A stretch of 32,238 bases of DNA from assembly GCF_008107685.1 (NCBI RefSeq), contig NZ_VIRF01000034.1, forward strand, positions 1-32,238, written 5' to 3'. A program made the translations under genes and the position numbers. Shown here one piece after another: positions 16,947 through 24,289 of the stretch; within the stretch, counting starts at the first letter, position 1; each line of letters starts with the position of its first letter. The notes below the pieces were generated by a model. That model did not search any database and was not told the origin of the DNA. It was given only the letters and a program-made list of their open reading frames with translations. Source of the DNA: Novosphingobium sp. BW1. Lineage in GTDB: Bacteria; Pseudomonadota; Alphaproteobacteria; Sphingomonadales; Sphingomonadaceae.

Positions 16947-17726
16947 GTGCACGCACCCAAGTCAGATGACATCATCGAGCCCGAGATCCTGATGCTGGCC
17001 TATCGCAGCGGGATCTTTCCGATGGCCGACAGCCGCGAGGACCCCGAGGTCTTCTGGATCGAGCCGCGCATGCGCGCGATCCTTCCGCTCGAAGGCCTCC
17101 ACGTCTCGCACTCGCTCGCCCGCACCTTGAAGCGCGGCCGCTTCGAGGTGACCTGCAATTCAGCCTTCGCGCAGGTCATGGACGCCTGCGCAGCCCCGCG
17201 TGCCGTGCGCCCTCCCGAGCTTGAGGAGGATCGCAACGAGACCCGCGAAAGCTGGATCAGCCACCGCATCCAGCGCAGTTACGAGATGCTACATACACTG
17301 GGCCTCGCCCATTCGGTCGAATGTTGGCAGCGCGACGCGCAAACGGGTAAACGCACCCTTGTCGGCGGGCTCTACGGGGTCGGCTTCGATGGGGCCTTCT
17401 GCGGGGAGAGCATGTTCTCGCGAACGCGCGATTCGTCCAAGGTTGCCCTGTGCTGGCTCATCGCAGCCCTGCGCCGGGGCGGCGCGCAGCTACTCGACTG
17501 CCAGTTCATCACCTCGCACCTCGCCTCGCTGGGCGCGGTGGAGATCCCGCAAGCGCGTTATCTGACCTTATTGAACGAGGCCCAGGACGAGCCGCAAATG
17601 CCGGATCAGTCCGCGGCGCTACCGCTTCCCGAGGCGTTTGCCGCGCTGCTTGAAGATGCCGGTAAGGCCGAGGGGTCTTCTTCGCCCGGGAAATTCATTG
17701 CGCAGTTCTTGACCCACACGTCATAG
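16947..17726 (+). CDS. aat: Leucyl/phenylalanyl-tRNA--protein transferase
   Basis: 259 residues, slightly long for the family. Hallmarks are LMLAYRSGIFPMAD near the start, WIEPRMRAILPLEG, the HVSHSLARTLKRGRFEV helix, and the catalytic core LVGGLYGVGFDGAFCGESMFS followed by SSKVAL and LDCQFITSHLASLGAVEI. The enzyme moves Leu or Phe from tRNA to proteins with N-terminal Lys or Arg, marking them for ClpS/ClpAP degradation in the cytoplasm. The GTG start has no clear Shine-Dalgarno. The last 40 codons overlap the oppositely oriented DUF2155 gene by 121 bases; the C-terminal SPGKFIAQFLTHTS is encoded opposite that gene's conserved end. Confidence 0.97.
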   Translation: MHAPKSDDIIEPEILMLAYRSGIFPMADSREDPEVFWIEPRMRAILPLEGLHVSHSLARTLKRGRFEVTCNSAFAQVMDACAAPRAVRPPELEEDRNETRESWISHRIQRSYEMLHTLGLAHSVECWQRDAQTGKRTLVGGLYGVGFDGAFCGESMFSRTRDSSKVALCWLIAALRRGGAQLLDCQFITSHLASLGAVEIPQARYLTLLNEAQDEPQMPDQSAALPLPEAFAALLEDAGKAEGSSSPGKFIAQFLTHTS

Positions 17727-18199
17727 ACCGGGTGCTCGACGACGTTGAGCGCTGGCGAGTTCTTGAAGAGCCATCCCGAGAAGACCTTGTGCCAAGCCGG
17801 CTTCTCATCGACGCTTGCCCGCTCTTCCACGAAAACCTGCACAAAGGCGCCTTCTTCCTGCGGTCGCTCCCAGGGAAGCGACTTCTCGCAAGTGGACAGT
17901 TTCACCACGAGATTGCCCAGGCGCTTGGATTCGCCCGGCCTCATCGTGATGTCCTGCGTCAGGTTGTTGCGCTTGTTGAGGATGCCAAGGGTGGCCACCC
18001 GGTCCTTGTTTGGGGTGCCCAGTTCCTGCCCCTGCGCGGCCTGCGCGGCCTGCGCGGGGCCAGCCTGCATGCCCGCGATAGCCTCGGGCACTTCGGTTTC
18101 AACCGGCGCCGGCTCAGGCGCACCGCCGCAGCCGGCGAGCACGCCACTCAGCAATACCGGAAGCAGGAAGCCGCGGACGCGGCGATGGAGCGAAACCAT
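17606..18199 (-). CDS. DUF2155 domain lipoprotein
   Basis: About 197 residues. An Arg-containing N-region (VSLHRRVRG) is followed by a hydrophobic core and the lipobox-like LAGC, so it is probably an envelope lipoprotein. An Ala/Gln/Pro linker leads to the DUF2155 domain with ILNKRNNLTQDITMRPGESKRLGNLVVKLSTCEK, then FSGWLFKNSPALNVVEHPVYDVWVKNC. The domain's function is unknown. In alphaproteobacteria it is often found beside the NDUFA12-type complex I gene, as here. Start: ATG at 18199 gives a normal signal peptide; an ATG at 18232, overlapping the upstream gene, is possible. The Ser/Ala-rich C-terminus lies opposite the end of aat. Confidence 0.88.
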   Translation of the reverse strand: MVSLHRRVRGFLLPVLLSGVLAGCGGAPEPAPVETEVPEAIAGMQAGPAQAAQAAQGQELGTPNKDRVATLGILNKRNNLTQDITMRPGESKRLGNLVVKLSTCEKSLPWERPQEEGAFVQVFVEERASVDEKPAWHKVFSGWLFKNSPALNVVEHPVYDVWVKNCAMNFPGEEDPSALPASSSSAANASGSGSAAD

Positions 18200-18213
18200 G
18201 CTGCCTGAAGCGC

Positions 18214-18615
18214 TCAGGCGTCCGGGGACCATGCCTCGTAGTCGCCAGTCGCGGCGGCGCGGCGGCCGCCACGCTCAAGCGCGCCCTGCGGACGGTAGGC
18301 GGCCACGGTGCCGGTTGCATTGGGGGTGTAGTCCGCTTCCCAGATGCGCGCGGGCGGCAGGTGGCTTTCCGGTACGTCGTCGTAGGAGTGATGCAGCCAG
18401 CCATGCCATTCCGAAGGCACGCGGCTTGCGTCGTTCGCACCGGCGTAGATCACCCAGCGCCGTTCGTATCCCTCGGTCGTCTTGGCCTTCTTCGCACGGT
18501 AATACATGTTACCTTGCGCGTCAGTGCCCACGTGCTCGCCATTACGCGAGGACCAGAGCGAGGTGCCGATGGTGGCGCCGTCCCACCAGGTGAAGATCTT
18601 GGACAGGATTCCCAT
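18214..18615 (-). CDS. NADH:ubiquinone oxidoreductase accessory subunit, NDUFA12 (B17.2) type
   Basis: 133 residues. It starts MGILSKIFTWWDGATIGTSLW, then has GEHVGTDAQGNMYYR, ERRWVIYAGANDASRVPSEWHGWLHH and the late motif YRPQGALERGG, all conserved from alphaproteobacteria to mitochondria. It is an accessory subunit of respiratory complex I, on its matrix/cytoplasmic side. The nuo genes are not in the window, which is usual for this gene. It is followed directly by the DUF2155 gene and probably shares its transcript. Confidence 0.96.
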   Translation of the reverse strand: MGILSKIFTWWDGATIGTSLWSSRNGEHVGTDAQGNMYYRAKKAKTTEGYERRWVIYAGANDASRVPSEWHGWLHHSYDDVPESHLPPARIWEADYTPNATGTVAAYRPQGALERGGRRAAATGDYEAWSPDA

Positions 18616-18862
18616 ACGCCGCGCGTTAGACCTCTTTTACGCGGATGCCAAGCGCCTAGCGTGCATTTGCCCCGGCTTTGCCGATCCCAATCGGGAAAGC
18701 GTCCGTGCATAAAGCGCACATATGCACACTTCGCCGCATCGCAGGCACATTCCGACGCGCCTTGGCGGGCGCGGCGTGTCGTTCATCTGAGGTTGGGGAT
18801 CACTTGGCTTATCAGCGAGTTCCTTTCCCGAACGGATCGCAAATTTTGACAGGAGAACGCTG
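18616..18862. promoter_or_regulatory. Divergent intergenic region with inverted repeat GTGCATA-N9-TATGCAC
   Basis: A perfect 7-bp inverted repeat with a nine-base spacer lies at 18705-18727, and a third partial copy (GTGCAT) at 18661-18666. This looks like a binding site for a dimeric regulator controlling the complex I gene, the glycine-zipper gene, or both. No gene is recognisable. Confidence 0.45.
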
Positions 18863-19195
18863 ATGCGTAACCTCATTATCGCCGCCGCCATGACGGCGGT
18901 CGTCGCCCCCACAGCCCTCGTTGCGACAACGGCCGAAGTCGCCGCACGCGACCACAACCGCTACCACCGTACCGACAATGGCATTCGCTACTGGAAGGAT
19001 GACCGCGGCCGCTACCGTTGCAAGAAATCCGACGGCACGACCGGACTTCTGATCGGTGGCGTCGCAGGTGCGCTTGCTGGCCGCGCCGTCGACACGAGAG
19101 GCGACCGCACCATGGGCACGGTGGTTGGAGCGGCCGCTGGCGCACTCCTTGGCCGCGAAGTGGACCGCAGCACCAGCAAGCCCAAGTGCCGCTGA
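18863..19195 (+). CDS. Small glycine-zipper envelope protein
   Basis: 110 residues with a cleavable signal peptide (RNLIIAAAMTAVVAPTALVA, site near EVAARD). A short Tyr/Arg/Asp-rich stretch (HNRYHRTDNGIRYWKDDRGR) is followed by a glycine-zipper segment, TGLLIGGVAGALAGRAVD and MGTVVGAAAGALLGREVD, with small residues every four positions (about 60-100). Proteins of this kind associate with the outer membrane or form membrane oligomers; the role here is unknown. AGGAGA lies six bases before the ATG. Two Cys near the ends of the mature protein might form a disulfide. Confidence 0.85.
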   Translation: MRNLIIAAAMTAVVAPTALVATTAEVAARDHNRYHRTDNGIRYWKDDRGRYRCKKSDGTTGLLIGGVAGALAGRAVDTRGDRTMGTVVGAAAGALLGREVDRSTSKPKCR

Positions 19196-19239
19196 CCCGT
19201 TCCAACGTGATATTCGGCAAGCCCGCAAGGGCCTGAAGA

Positions 19240-19281
19240 AGCCGGTGCCGTGTTACGTCTTGCACGCGCCGGCTTTCTTTA
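19240..19281 (+). terminator. Rho-independent terminator after the glycine-zipper gene
   Basis: A 10-bp stem (AAGCCGGTGC with its complement GCGCCGGCTT, one G-T pair), a loop of 17, and the T-rich tail TTTCTTTAT. The long loop makes it weaker than the others in the window. Confidence 0.5.
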
Positions 19282-19310
19282 TGCCCGCTCCGGAATACGA
19301 CGGGCACTCG

Positions 19311-19856
19311 TCACTCGTCGAACGCTTCGGCGACCCATTCCTCCGCCGCACGCTCATCGCTTGCTTCGATGATGCAGCGCGCCACCTCCAGCCCGTGCCC
19401 GGCCCGCAACAGCGCGGCGATGTGTCTTTCGCGCGTGGGGCGGTCGATCTCTTCCTGGCGCGAGAACGGCCCCAGCCGGCGCCTACGCGCAAGAGCCAGC
19501 GCCGCTTCGCGCTGCTGTGCTTCGTCCGGCGCCATTTCCTCGCGCACGTCCTCGTCCACACCGGCCTCGTTGAGCGCTTCGCGCACCCGGCGTGCCCCAT
19601 AACCGCGCCGCAGCAGACTGCCCGCCTTCATGCGAGCCCAGGTCTCATCATCGACGTAGCCCGCTTGCGCATACCGCTCCACGAGCGCATCGAGTGGCGG
19701 CGCGTTCTCGCCTTCCCAGCCGCGTTCACGCACCTTGCGCACCAGATAGGCACGCAGTTTGGCTTGCGTTGTGGCGAATCGCGCGACATAGGCGAGCGCC
19801 ATTTCCTCGAGTCGAGGCAGGTCGAGCGGACGGGGATTGCGACGCTTGGCAGACAT
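19311..19856 (-). CDS. recX: Regulatory protein RecX
   Basis: 181 residues made of the repeated three-helix units of the family: ALAYVARFATTQAKLRAYLVRKVRERG, then YVDDETWARMKAGSLLRRGYGARRVREALNEAGV, and a last unit ending DERAAEEWVAEAFDE. RecX binds RecA filaments and limits recombination and SOS activation. The gene is monocistronic here and not next to recA, common outside gammaproteobacteria. Confidence 0.93.
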   Translation of the reverse strand: MSAKRRNPRPLDLPRLEEMALAYVARFATTQAKLRAYLVRKVRERGWEGENAPPLDALVERYAQAGYVDDETWARMKAGSLLRRGYGARRVREALNEAGVDEDVREEMAPDEAQQREAALALARRRRLGPFSRQEEIDRPTRERHIAALLRAGHGLEVARCIIEASDERAAEEWVAEAFDE

Positions 19857-20005
19857 CTTGCCCTATTCGTGCCACACTCGGCGCAGAATGGGGAGTGCTT
19901 ATGGACCCCTGCAAGGAGAAAACCCTGGCAATATCCGGTTCACGATCGAACCAGTAGGCCGAGGCAGACTCTCTCAGGATAGTTAGAACAGACAACGGGT
20001 TACAA

Positions 20006-20011
20006 TATAAT
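20006..20011 (+). promoter_or_regulatory. Perfect TATAAT box overlapping the first ATG of the acyl-AMP ligase gene
   Basis: TATAAT at 20006-20011 includes the first two bases of the ATG at 20010. If it is a real -10 element, transcription starts near 20018 and the ATG at 20028 would be used with a leader of about ten bases. A matching -35 is weak (TTAGAA, spaced 17). Confidence 0.4.
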
Positions 20012-21770
20012 GAGCGACACCATCAGCATGGTGACGAAGACCGATGCGGCGCTGGTCGCCACCCCGAACGAGGACGCGCTTGCGCGCCGGTTCGCGGACT
20101 TCGAAACCTTCTGCGACGCCCTTGATTATGCAGCCCAGGGCCAGCGCGGCTTCAATTTCCACGATCCACGTGGAAAACTCAAACAGGTCTATCCCTTCCG
20201 CGAACTGCGCGTCGACGCGCACAAGGTCGCCTACGCGCTGATCGCGCGCGGCGTGAAGCCGGGTGACCGCATCGCGCTGATTGCCGAAACCGGCGCGGAC
20301 TTTGCAGCGCTGTTCTGCGCGACCGTCTACGCGGGCGCCTGGCCGGTGCCCCTGCCGTTGCCCACAAGCTTTGGCGGCAAGGACAACTACATCGAACAGC
20401 TCTCCGTTCAGCTTTCAAGCGCGGACCCGCTACTGCTGATTGGGCCCGACGAAATCGCCCACCTCACCTCGGCCGCATCCGAGCGTCAGGGCTGCGGCCA
20501 CGCCACTTGGGCCGATTTCGCGGCCAAGGATGCGCCCGCGACCGAACTGCCCAAAGCCAGCCCCGATGACATCTGCTACCTGCAGTACTCGAGCGGCTCG
20601 ACCCGTTTCCCGCATGGCGTGGCGGTCACCCACCGCTCGCTTATGTCGAACCTGGCCGCGCACAGCCATGGCATGCAGCTCATCGAGAGCGACCGCTGCA
20701 TCTCCTGGCTGCCCTGGTACCATGACATGGGCCTTGTCGGCTGCTTCCTCTCGTTGATCGCGAACCAGGTCTCGGGAGACTACCTCAAGACCGAAGACTT
20801 TGCCCGCCGTCCGCTGGCCTGGCTCGACATGATCACGCGCAACGAGGGCACCTCGATCTCGTACTCGCCGACCTTCGGTTACGACATCTGCTCGCGCCGC
20901 ATTTCCAGCCAGACCAGTGTCGATGAGCGTTTCGACCTCGCGCGCTGGCGCCTTGCGGGCAACGGCGCGGACATGATCCGCCCCGATGTCATGCAGAGCT
21001 TCGTCAACGCCTTTGCCCCCGCCGGCTTCAAGGCCAGCGCTTTCCTGCCCAGCTACGGCCTTGCCGAGGCGACGCTGGCGGTCACGATCATGCCGCCGGG
21101 TGAAGGCATCCGGGTCGAACTGGTCGAGGAAGAGCGCCTCTCGGGCACGCCCCGCGACCTCAGCCGCCCGGCCCGCTACCGCGCCATCGTCAATTGCGGC
21201 AAGCCCGTGCGCGATATGGAAGTGGCGATCCGCGGCGAGAACGGCCAGAAACTCGCCGACCATCAGATCGGCAAGGTCTGGTGCCGCGGCGACAGCGTCA
21301 TGCATTCGTACTTCCGCGACCCCGAATCGACGGCCGAATGCCTGGTCGATGGCTGGCTCGATACCGGCGACATGGGCTACATGGCGCAGGGCTACCTGTT
21401 CATAGTCGGCCGTGCGAAGGACATGATCATCATCAACGGCAAGAACCACTGGCCCCAAGACATCGAGTGGGCCGTGGAGCAGCTGCCTGGCTTCAACCAC
21501 GGTGACATCGCGGCCTTCTCAGTGGAGACCGACGCCGGTGAGGAAGCTCCTGCCGTGCTCGTCCATTGCCGCGTCTCGGACCCGGACAAGCGCCTCGAAC
21601 TGCGCGAATTGATCCGCGACAAGGTCCGCTCGATCACCGGCATGAACTGCGTGGTCGAACTGGTCCCGCCCAAGAGCCTGCCACGCACCAGTTCGGGCAA
21701 GCTCAGCCGCGCCAAGGCCAAGAAGCTCTACCTTTCGGGCGAAATCGCCCCCTTCGAGCTGGCCGCCTGA
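20010..21770 (+). CDS. Fatty acyl-AMP ligase / acyl-ACP synthetase (FAAL type)
   Basis: 586 residues of the adenylate-forming superfamily. The phosphate loop is YSSGSTRFPHGV (193-204) with the Arg typical of FAALs, then WLPWYHDMGLVG, SISYSPTFGYDIC, the A5 motif YGLAEAT (349-355), A7 DTGDMGY (451-457), hinge region GRAKDMIIINGKN, and catalytic Lys564 in SSGKLSR. It activates a fatty acid to acyl-AMP and passes it to an acyl carrier protein. No ACP, polyketide synthase or serine palmitoyltransferase gene is close. In Caulobacter an acyl-ACP synthetase of this kind works in ceramide synthesis, and sphingomonads make sphingolipids, so that role is possible but is inference. Start: 20010, or 20028 if the TATAAT is the promoter. 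Confidence 0.9.
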   Translation: MSDTISMVTKTDAALVATPNEDALARRFADFETFCDALDYAAQGQRGFNFHDPRGKLKQVYPFRELRVDAHKVAYALIARGVKPGDRIALIAETGADFAALFCATVYAGAWPVPLPLPTSFGGKDNYIEQLSVQLSSADPLLLIGPDEIAHLTSAASERQGCGHATWADFAAKDAPATELPKASPDDICYLQYSSGSTRFPHGVAVTHRSLMSNLAAHSHGMQLIESDRCISWLPWYHDMGLVGCFLSLIANQVSGDYLKTEDFARRPLAWLDMITRNEGTSISYSPTFGYDICSRRISSQTSVDERFDLARWRLAGNGADMIRPDVMQSFVNAFAPAGFKASAFLPSYGLAEATLAVTIMPPGEGIRVELVEEERLSGTPRDLSRPARYRAIVNCGKPVRDMEVAIRGENGQKLADHQIGKVWCRGDSVMHSYFRDPESTAECLVDGWLDTGDMGYMAQGYLFIVGRAKDMIIINGKNHWPQDIEWAVEQLPGFNHGDIAAFSVETDAGEEAPAVLVHCRVSDPDKRLELRELIRDKVRSITGMNCVVELVPPKSLPRTSSGKLSRAKAKKLYLSGEIAPFELAA

Positions 21771-21794
21771 TCGCAGCCTGCCGGATAGCCGACA

Positions 21795-21830
21795 CAAAAA
21801 AGGGCCGGTCCTCGCTACCGGCCTTTTTTG
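21795..21830. terminator. Strong bidirectional terminator
   Basis: Stem GGCCGGT/ACCGGCC with a seven-base loop, flanked by A6 on the left and T6 on the right. It ends the acyl-AMP ligase gene on the plus strand and the DUF2721 gene on the minus strand. Confidence 0.92.
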
Positions 21831-21867
21831 TTGCCCGGTCAAGATCCGCTCCGCCCAGCCGAGCGCG

Positions 21868-22308
21868 TCAGATATTGCGATGCAGTTCGAGAAGATCGGC
21901 CGGGACCTGCAAGGCGTCCGCCGCGACCTGGGTCTCCTGAAGGAAGAGGACGAGCGCGATCAGCAGCAGGACGATGGAGACAAGGAAGATCCCGGCCGCG
22001 AAGACATGCAGATCAAGACCGGCGAGGCCCTGCAGGAAAAGTACCGCGACCGTCGAACCGATCGCGAGCGCCGAAAGCACCATCAGGCGAATCGCGCGCG
22101 TGATGATCTTGATGCGACGGTCGACCAGCCGGATTTCACGCACGATGCCATCGTGCTCTCCGCCCTCGGTCTCCGCATAGAGCTTCTGCAGCAGCCGTGC
22201 CCGGTCGACGACCCGGCCCAGCCGGGTGGACAGGATGTTGAGGATATTGCCGATAGCCACCAGCACGAACACAGGGGTCAGGGCGAGTTGGATGGTTTGC
22301 GTGATCAT
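21868..22308 (-). CDS. DUF2721 membrane protein
   Basis: 146 residues with three hydrophobic helices: LALTPVFVLVAIGNILNIL near the N-terminus, then, after a charged stretch (RLGRVVDRARLLQKLYAE, IRLVDRRIKII), MVLSALAIGSTVAVLFLQGL and FAAGIFLVSIVLLLIALVLFLQE. The RLGRVVDRAR motif and helix order match DUF2721, an inner-membrane family of unknown role. It is transcribed towards the terminator at 21795 and sits downstream of the TonB-like gene with a 69-base gap, so the two may be cotranscribed. Confidence 0.85.
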   Translation of the reverse strand: MITQTIQLALTPVFVLVAIGNILNILSTRLGRVVDRARLLQKLYAETEGGEHDGIVREIRLVDRRIKIITRAIRLMVLSALAIGSTVAVLFLQGLAGLDLHVFAAGIFLVSIVLLLIALVLFLQETQVAADALQVPADLLELHRNI

Positions 22309-22377
22309 CTTCTGCCTATCCTGCCGCTATCGGCTCTGCCTCGCAAGCGGGCTGCGAAAGACCTTCCGGCAAGGACG

Positions 22378-23148
22378 TCAGGGCACGAACCAGCGCTGCT
22401 GCCAGCGGTAGACCGCCGGGATCGGATCCCCTGAACCATTGGTTGCCGGGCGAAAGCGGAAGCGCGCCTGCGCCAGTTCGCAAGTGATGCGGTCCGCGAC
22501 CGGATCGGGACTGGGACGCACGACCCGGCAGCTTGTCACGCGCCCCTCGGTCCCCACGCGCAGATCGATGACGACCGAATGGCCAAGGCGCAGCTTGCGG
22601 CTCTTGCGCGGATAGTCGCGCGCCGAACTGATGTCGCCGGCGATTTTCACGGTGGGCGTGCCACCACCACCTCCCCCCTGCCCCAGGCCGCGACGCCCGG
22701 AACCAGGCCCAAGCCCTTCGCCCGAAGCGCCGGTGCCCTCACCTGCGTCCGCTGCGCCCGCATCGTCCTCGCTGCCATCGCCCGAAACCGGTGGTGCTGA
22801 ACGGGGGCGCAGCACCACGGCGGCCTCGGGCGCGGCAACAGGCTTGGCTTGCGCGCGCTCTCCAGCCTCCGCCGAGGCGCCTTCCGGCTCAGGGGCAGGC
22901 GCGGGTACGGGCTCTTCCACCGGGTCTTCGGGCGGTTCAGGCAGTTCCTGTGTGAACGTTACGGCCAGCCGCTCGCCCGCCGCGACGACGTTCTCAGCCA
23001 GCCCGGGCGCAAACATGTTCACAACCACGAAGGCGAGCAGAACGTGCAAGCCCGCCACGACCAGAACCACCGGCAGCCTGGCCCCGACAGCGGCCCGATA
23101 ACCGTGAGCCTGCGCGGATGTCTCGGGAGATGTTCGGCCAGCGCCCAT
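22378..23148 (-). CDS. TonB-like energy transducer
   Basis: 256 residues: one N-terminal membrane helix (about 24-46, LPVVLVVAGLHVLLAFVVVNMF), a Pro/Glu-rich spacer (ELPEPPEDPVEEPVPAPAPEPE) that spans the periplasm, a Gly-rich linker (GLGQGGGGGG) and a C-terminal TonB domain (DYPRKSRKLRLGHSVVIDLRVGTEGRVTSCRVVRPS, ending YRWQQRWFVP). It should couple the ExbB/ExbD proton motor to outer-membrane receptors. No exbBD or receptor gene is adjacent; the only receptor in the window is the remnant at 1-765. GGGAGGG lies directly before the ATG, closer than usual. Confidence 0.85.
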   Translation of the reverse strand: MGAGRTSPETSAQAHGYRAAVGARLPVVLVVAGLHVLLAFVVVNMFAPGLAENVVAAGERLAVTFTQELPEPPEDPVEEPVPAPAPEPEGASAEAGERAQAKPVAAPEAAVVLRPRSAPPVSGDGSEDDAGAADAGEGTGASGEGLGPGSGRRGLGQGGGGGGTPTVKIAGDISSARDYPRKSRKLRLGHSVVIDLRVGTEGRVTSCRVVRPSPDPVADRITCELAQARFRFRPATNGSGDPIPAVYRWQQRWFVP

Positions 23149-23206
23149 GCCCTCCCAGATAGGAAGCGCTCGACACGAATGCCATTTCCCCCACGCATCG
23201 CGTGGC

Positions 23207-24151
23207 TCAAAAATACCAGACCAGCACCCCGTCGAATCGCTCGCCGCCGTGAAGCGGAAATACCGCCATCGACTTGAGCCCTGCCGCGACGGCGCCCTTG
23301 GCGACAGGGTCGGTCACATCGGTGGCGAGATCTTCGTCGACGAGCGGGATCCCCCTGCGGCAAGAGCGCGCGAACGGACCCACATCTATCGGAACATGTG
23401 CCTGCGCATGGATCAGGGCGAGATCACCCTCGGTCTCGCAGTACCCGGCGGCAAAGCGGAATGCGGACCCACTTTCATCGAGGCGCCAGTGTTCGACCCG
23501 TCCCGCAACCGGAGAAATGCGCGAAGAAACAAGCGTGAGCACCCAGGTTGCGCCATCGCGTGAAGGACAGGGAACCGCCATCGCCCGGTCGAAGCCGGTC
23601 GGCTCCTGCGCTTCGTTACACTGAAACCGCCCCTCGGGCGACAACTGCGGCAGGATGACAGGAAGCCTCTGATCCCAGGCTTTCCCCGGAGCTCCGTAGC
23701 CGCGACGGAAGCGGAAAGTATGCGCGTCAGCTTCAAAACGCCGCGCACGACCAAAATAGCCATCTTCGAGGTACAACTCCTCGTCCCCCTTACGGGCGCA
23801 CCACAGCTCGAGAGCACCTAGCCGAAAGCGATCGTCCCCACAGAAGAACAAGGTCACCGATACACATCGCTCGCCATCGAAGCCCGGCACCGCGACGGCG
23901 CAACTGAGCCCCTCGCTGAGCGCAGCCTCCTTGCGCACGAAGAACGAGTTGGCGAGATCTTTGATAAGGATCGGCCTTTGCTCTTTCCAACTGCGGCCCG
24001 GAAGTCCCTCCCCAAAGGCAAACTGCATGCCTCGGCTCGCCGCGGCGAAATAATCCATCTCGCCATAGATCCCCGACTGCAGACCGATCGTGGTCCCATC
24101 GGCAGACGGCACCCAGACCTCGATCGCGCGTATGAACGGCTCGCGCTCCAT
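23207..24151 (-). CDS. Protein of three tandem GAF-like units, no output domain
   Basis: 314 residues. The chain repeats itself with a period of about 104-105 residues: IEVW at 10-13, LELW at 114-117 and VEHW at 219-222 each open a unit. Each has a G-Y/Y-G turn 15-20 residues on, then a segment like FGEGLPGRSWKEQRPILIKDL (47-66), YGAPGKAWDQRLPVILPQL (152-170) and the weaker VGPFARSCRRGIPLVDEDL (257-275), and closes with CAVAVPG, RAMAVPC or SMAVFPL before a final strand. This pattern resembles GAF ligand-sensing domains in shortened form. There is no kinase, GGDEF or DNA-binding part, and no signal peptide, so it is probably a cytoplasmic sensor acting through a partner. The start has a poorly placed Shine-Dalgarno. 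The ligand is unknown. Confidence 0.6.
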   Translation of the reverse strand: MEREPFIRAIEVWVPSADGTTIGLQSGIYGEMDYFAAASRGMQFAFGEGLPGRSWKEQRPILIKDLANSFFVRKEAALSEGLSCAVAVPGFDGERCVSVTLFFCGDDRFRLGALELWCARKGDEELYLEDGYFGRARRFEADAHTFRFRRGYGAPGKAWDQRLPVILPQLSPEGRFQCNEAQEPTGFDRAMAVPCPSRDGATWVLTLVSSRISPVAGRVEHWRLDESGSAFRFAAGYCETEGDLALIHAQAHVPIDVGPFARSCRRGIPLVDEDLATDVTDPVAKGAVAAGLKSMAVFPLHGGERFDGVLVWYF

Positions 24152-24289
24152 CCTCTTGTGCCGCCCTCCTTCCTCCCACCGCCCGAGCGGTGGCCCTCAC
24201 CAGGCAAGACGCCCAAGCGAGCCATACGCGAACAGGAGTAACGGAGTTTCAAGCGCGGACACCGGCGAAATGCTTAGCGCTACGGTCTT

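Noticed and set aside
19901..19957. Short plus-strand ORF (18 codons) before the acyl-AMP ligase
   Set aside because: No Shine-Dalgarno before its ATG and no recognisable peptide; not enough to call a leader peptide.
20430..21500. 356-codon minus-strand frame inside the acyl-AMP ligase
   Set aside because: Antisense shadow; the plus strand has every adenylation motif.
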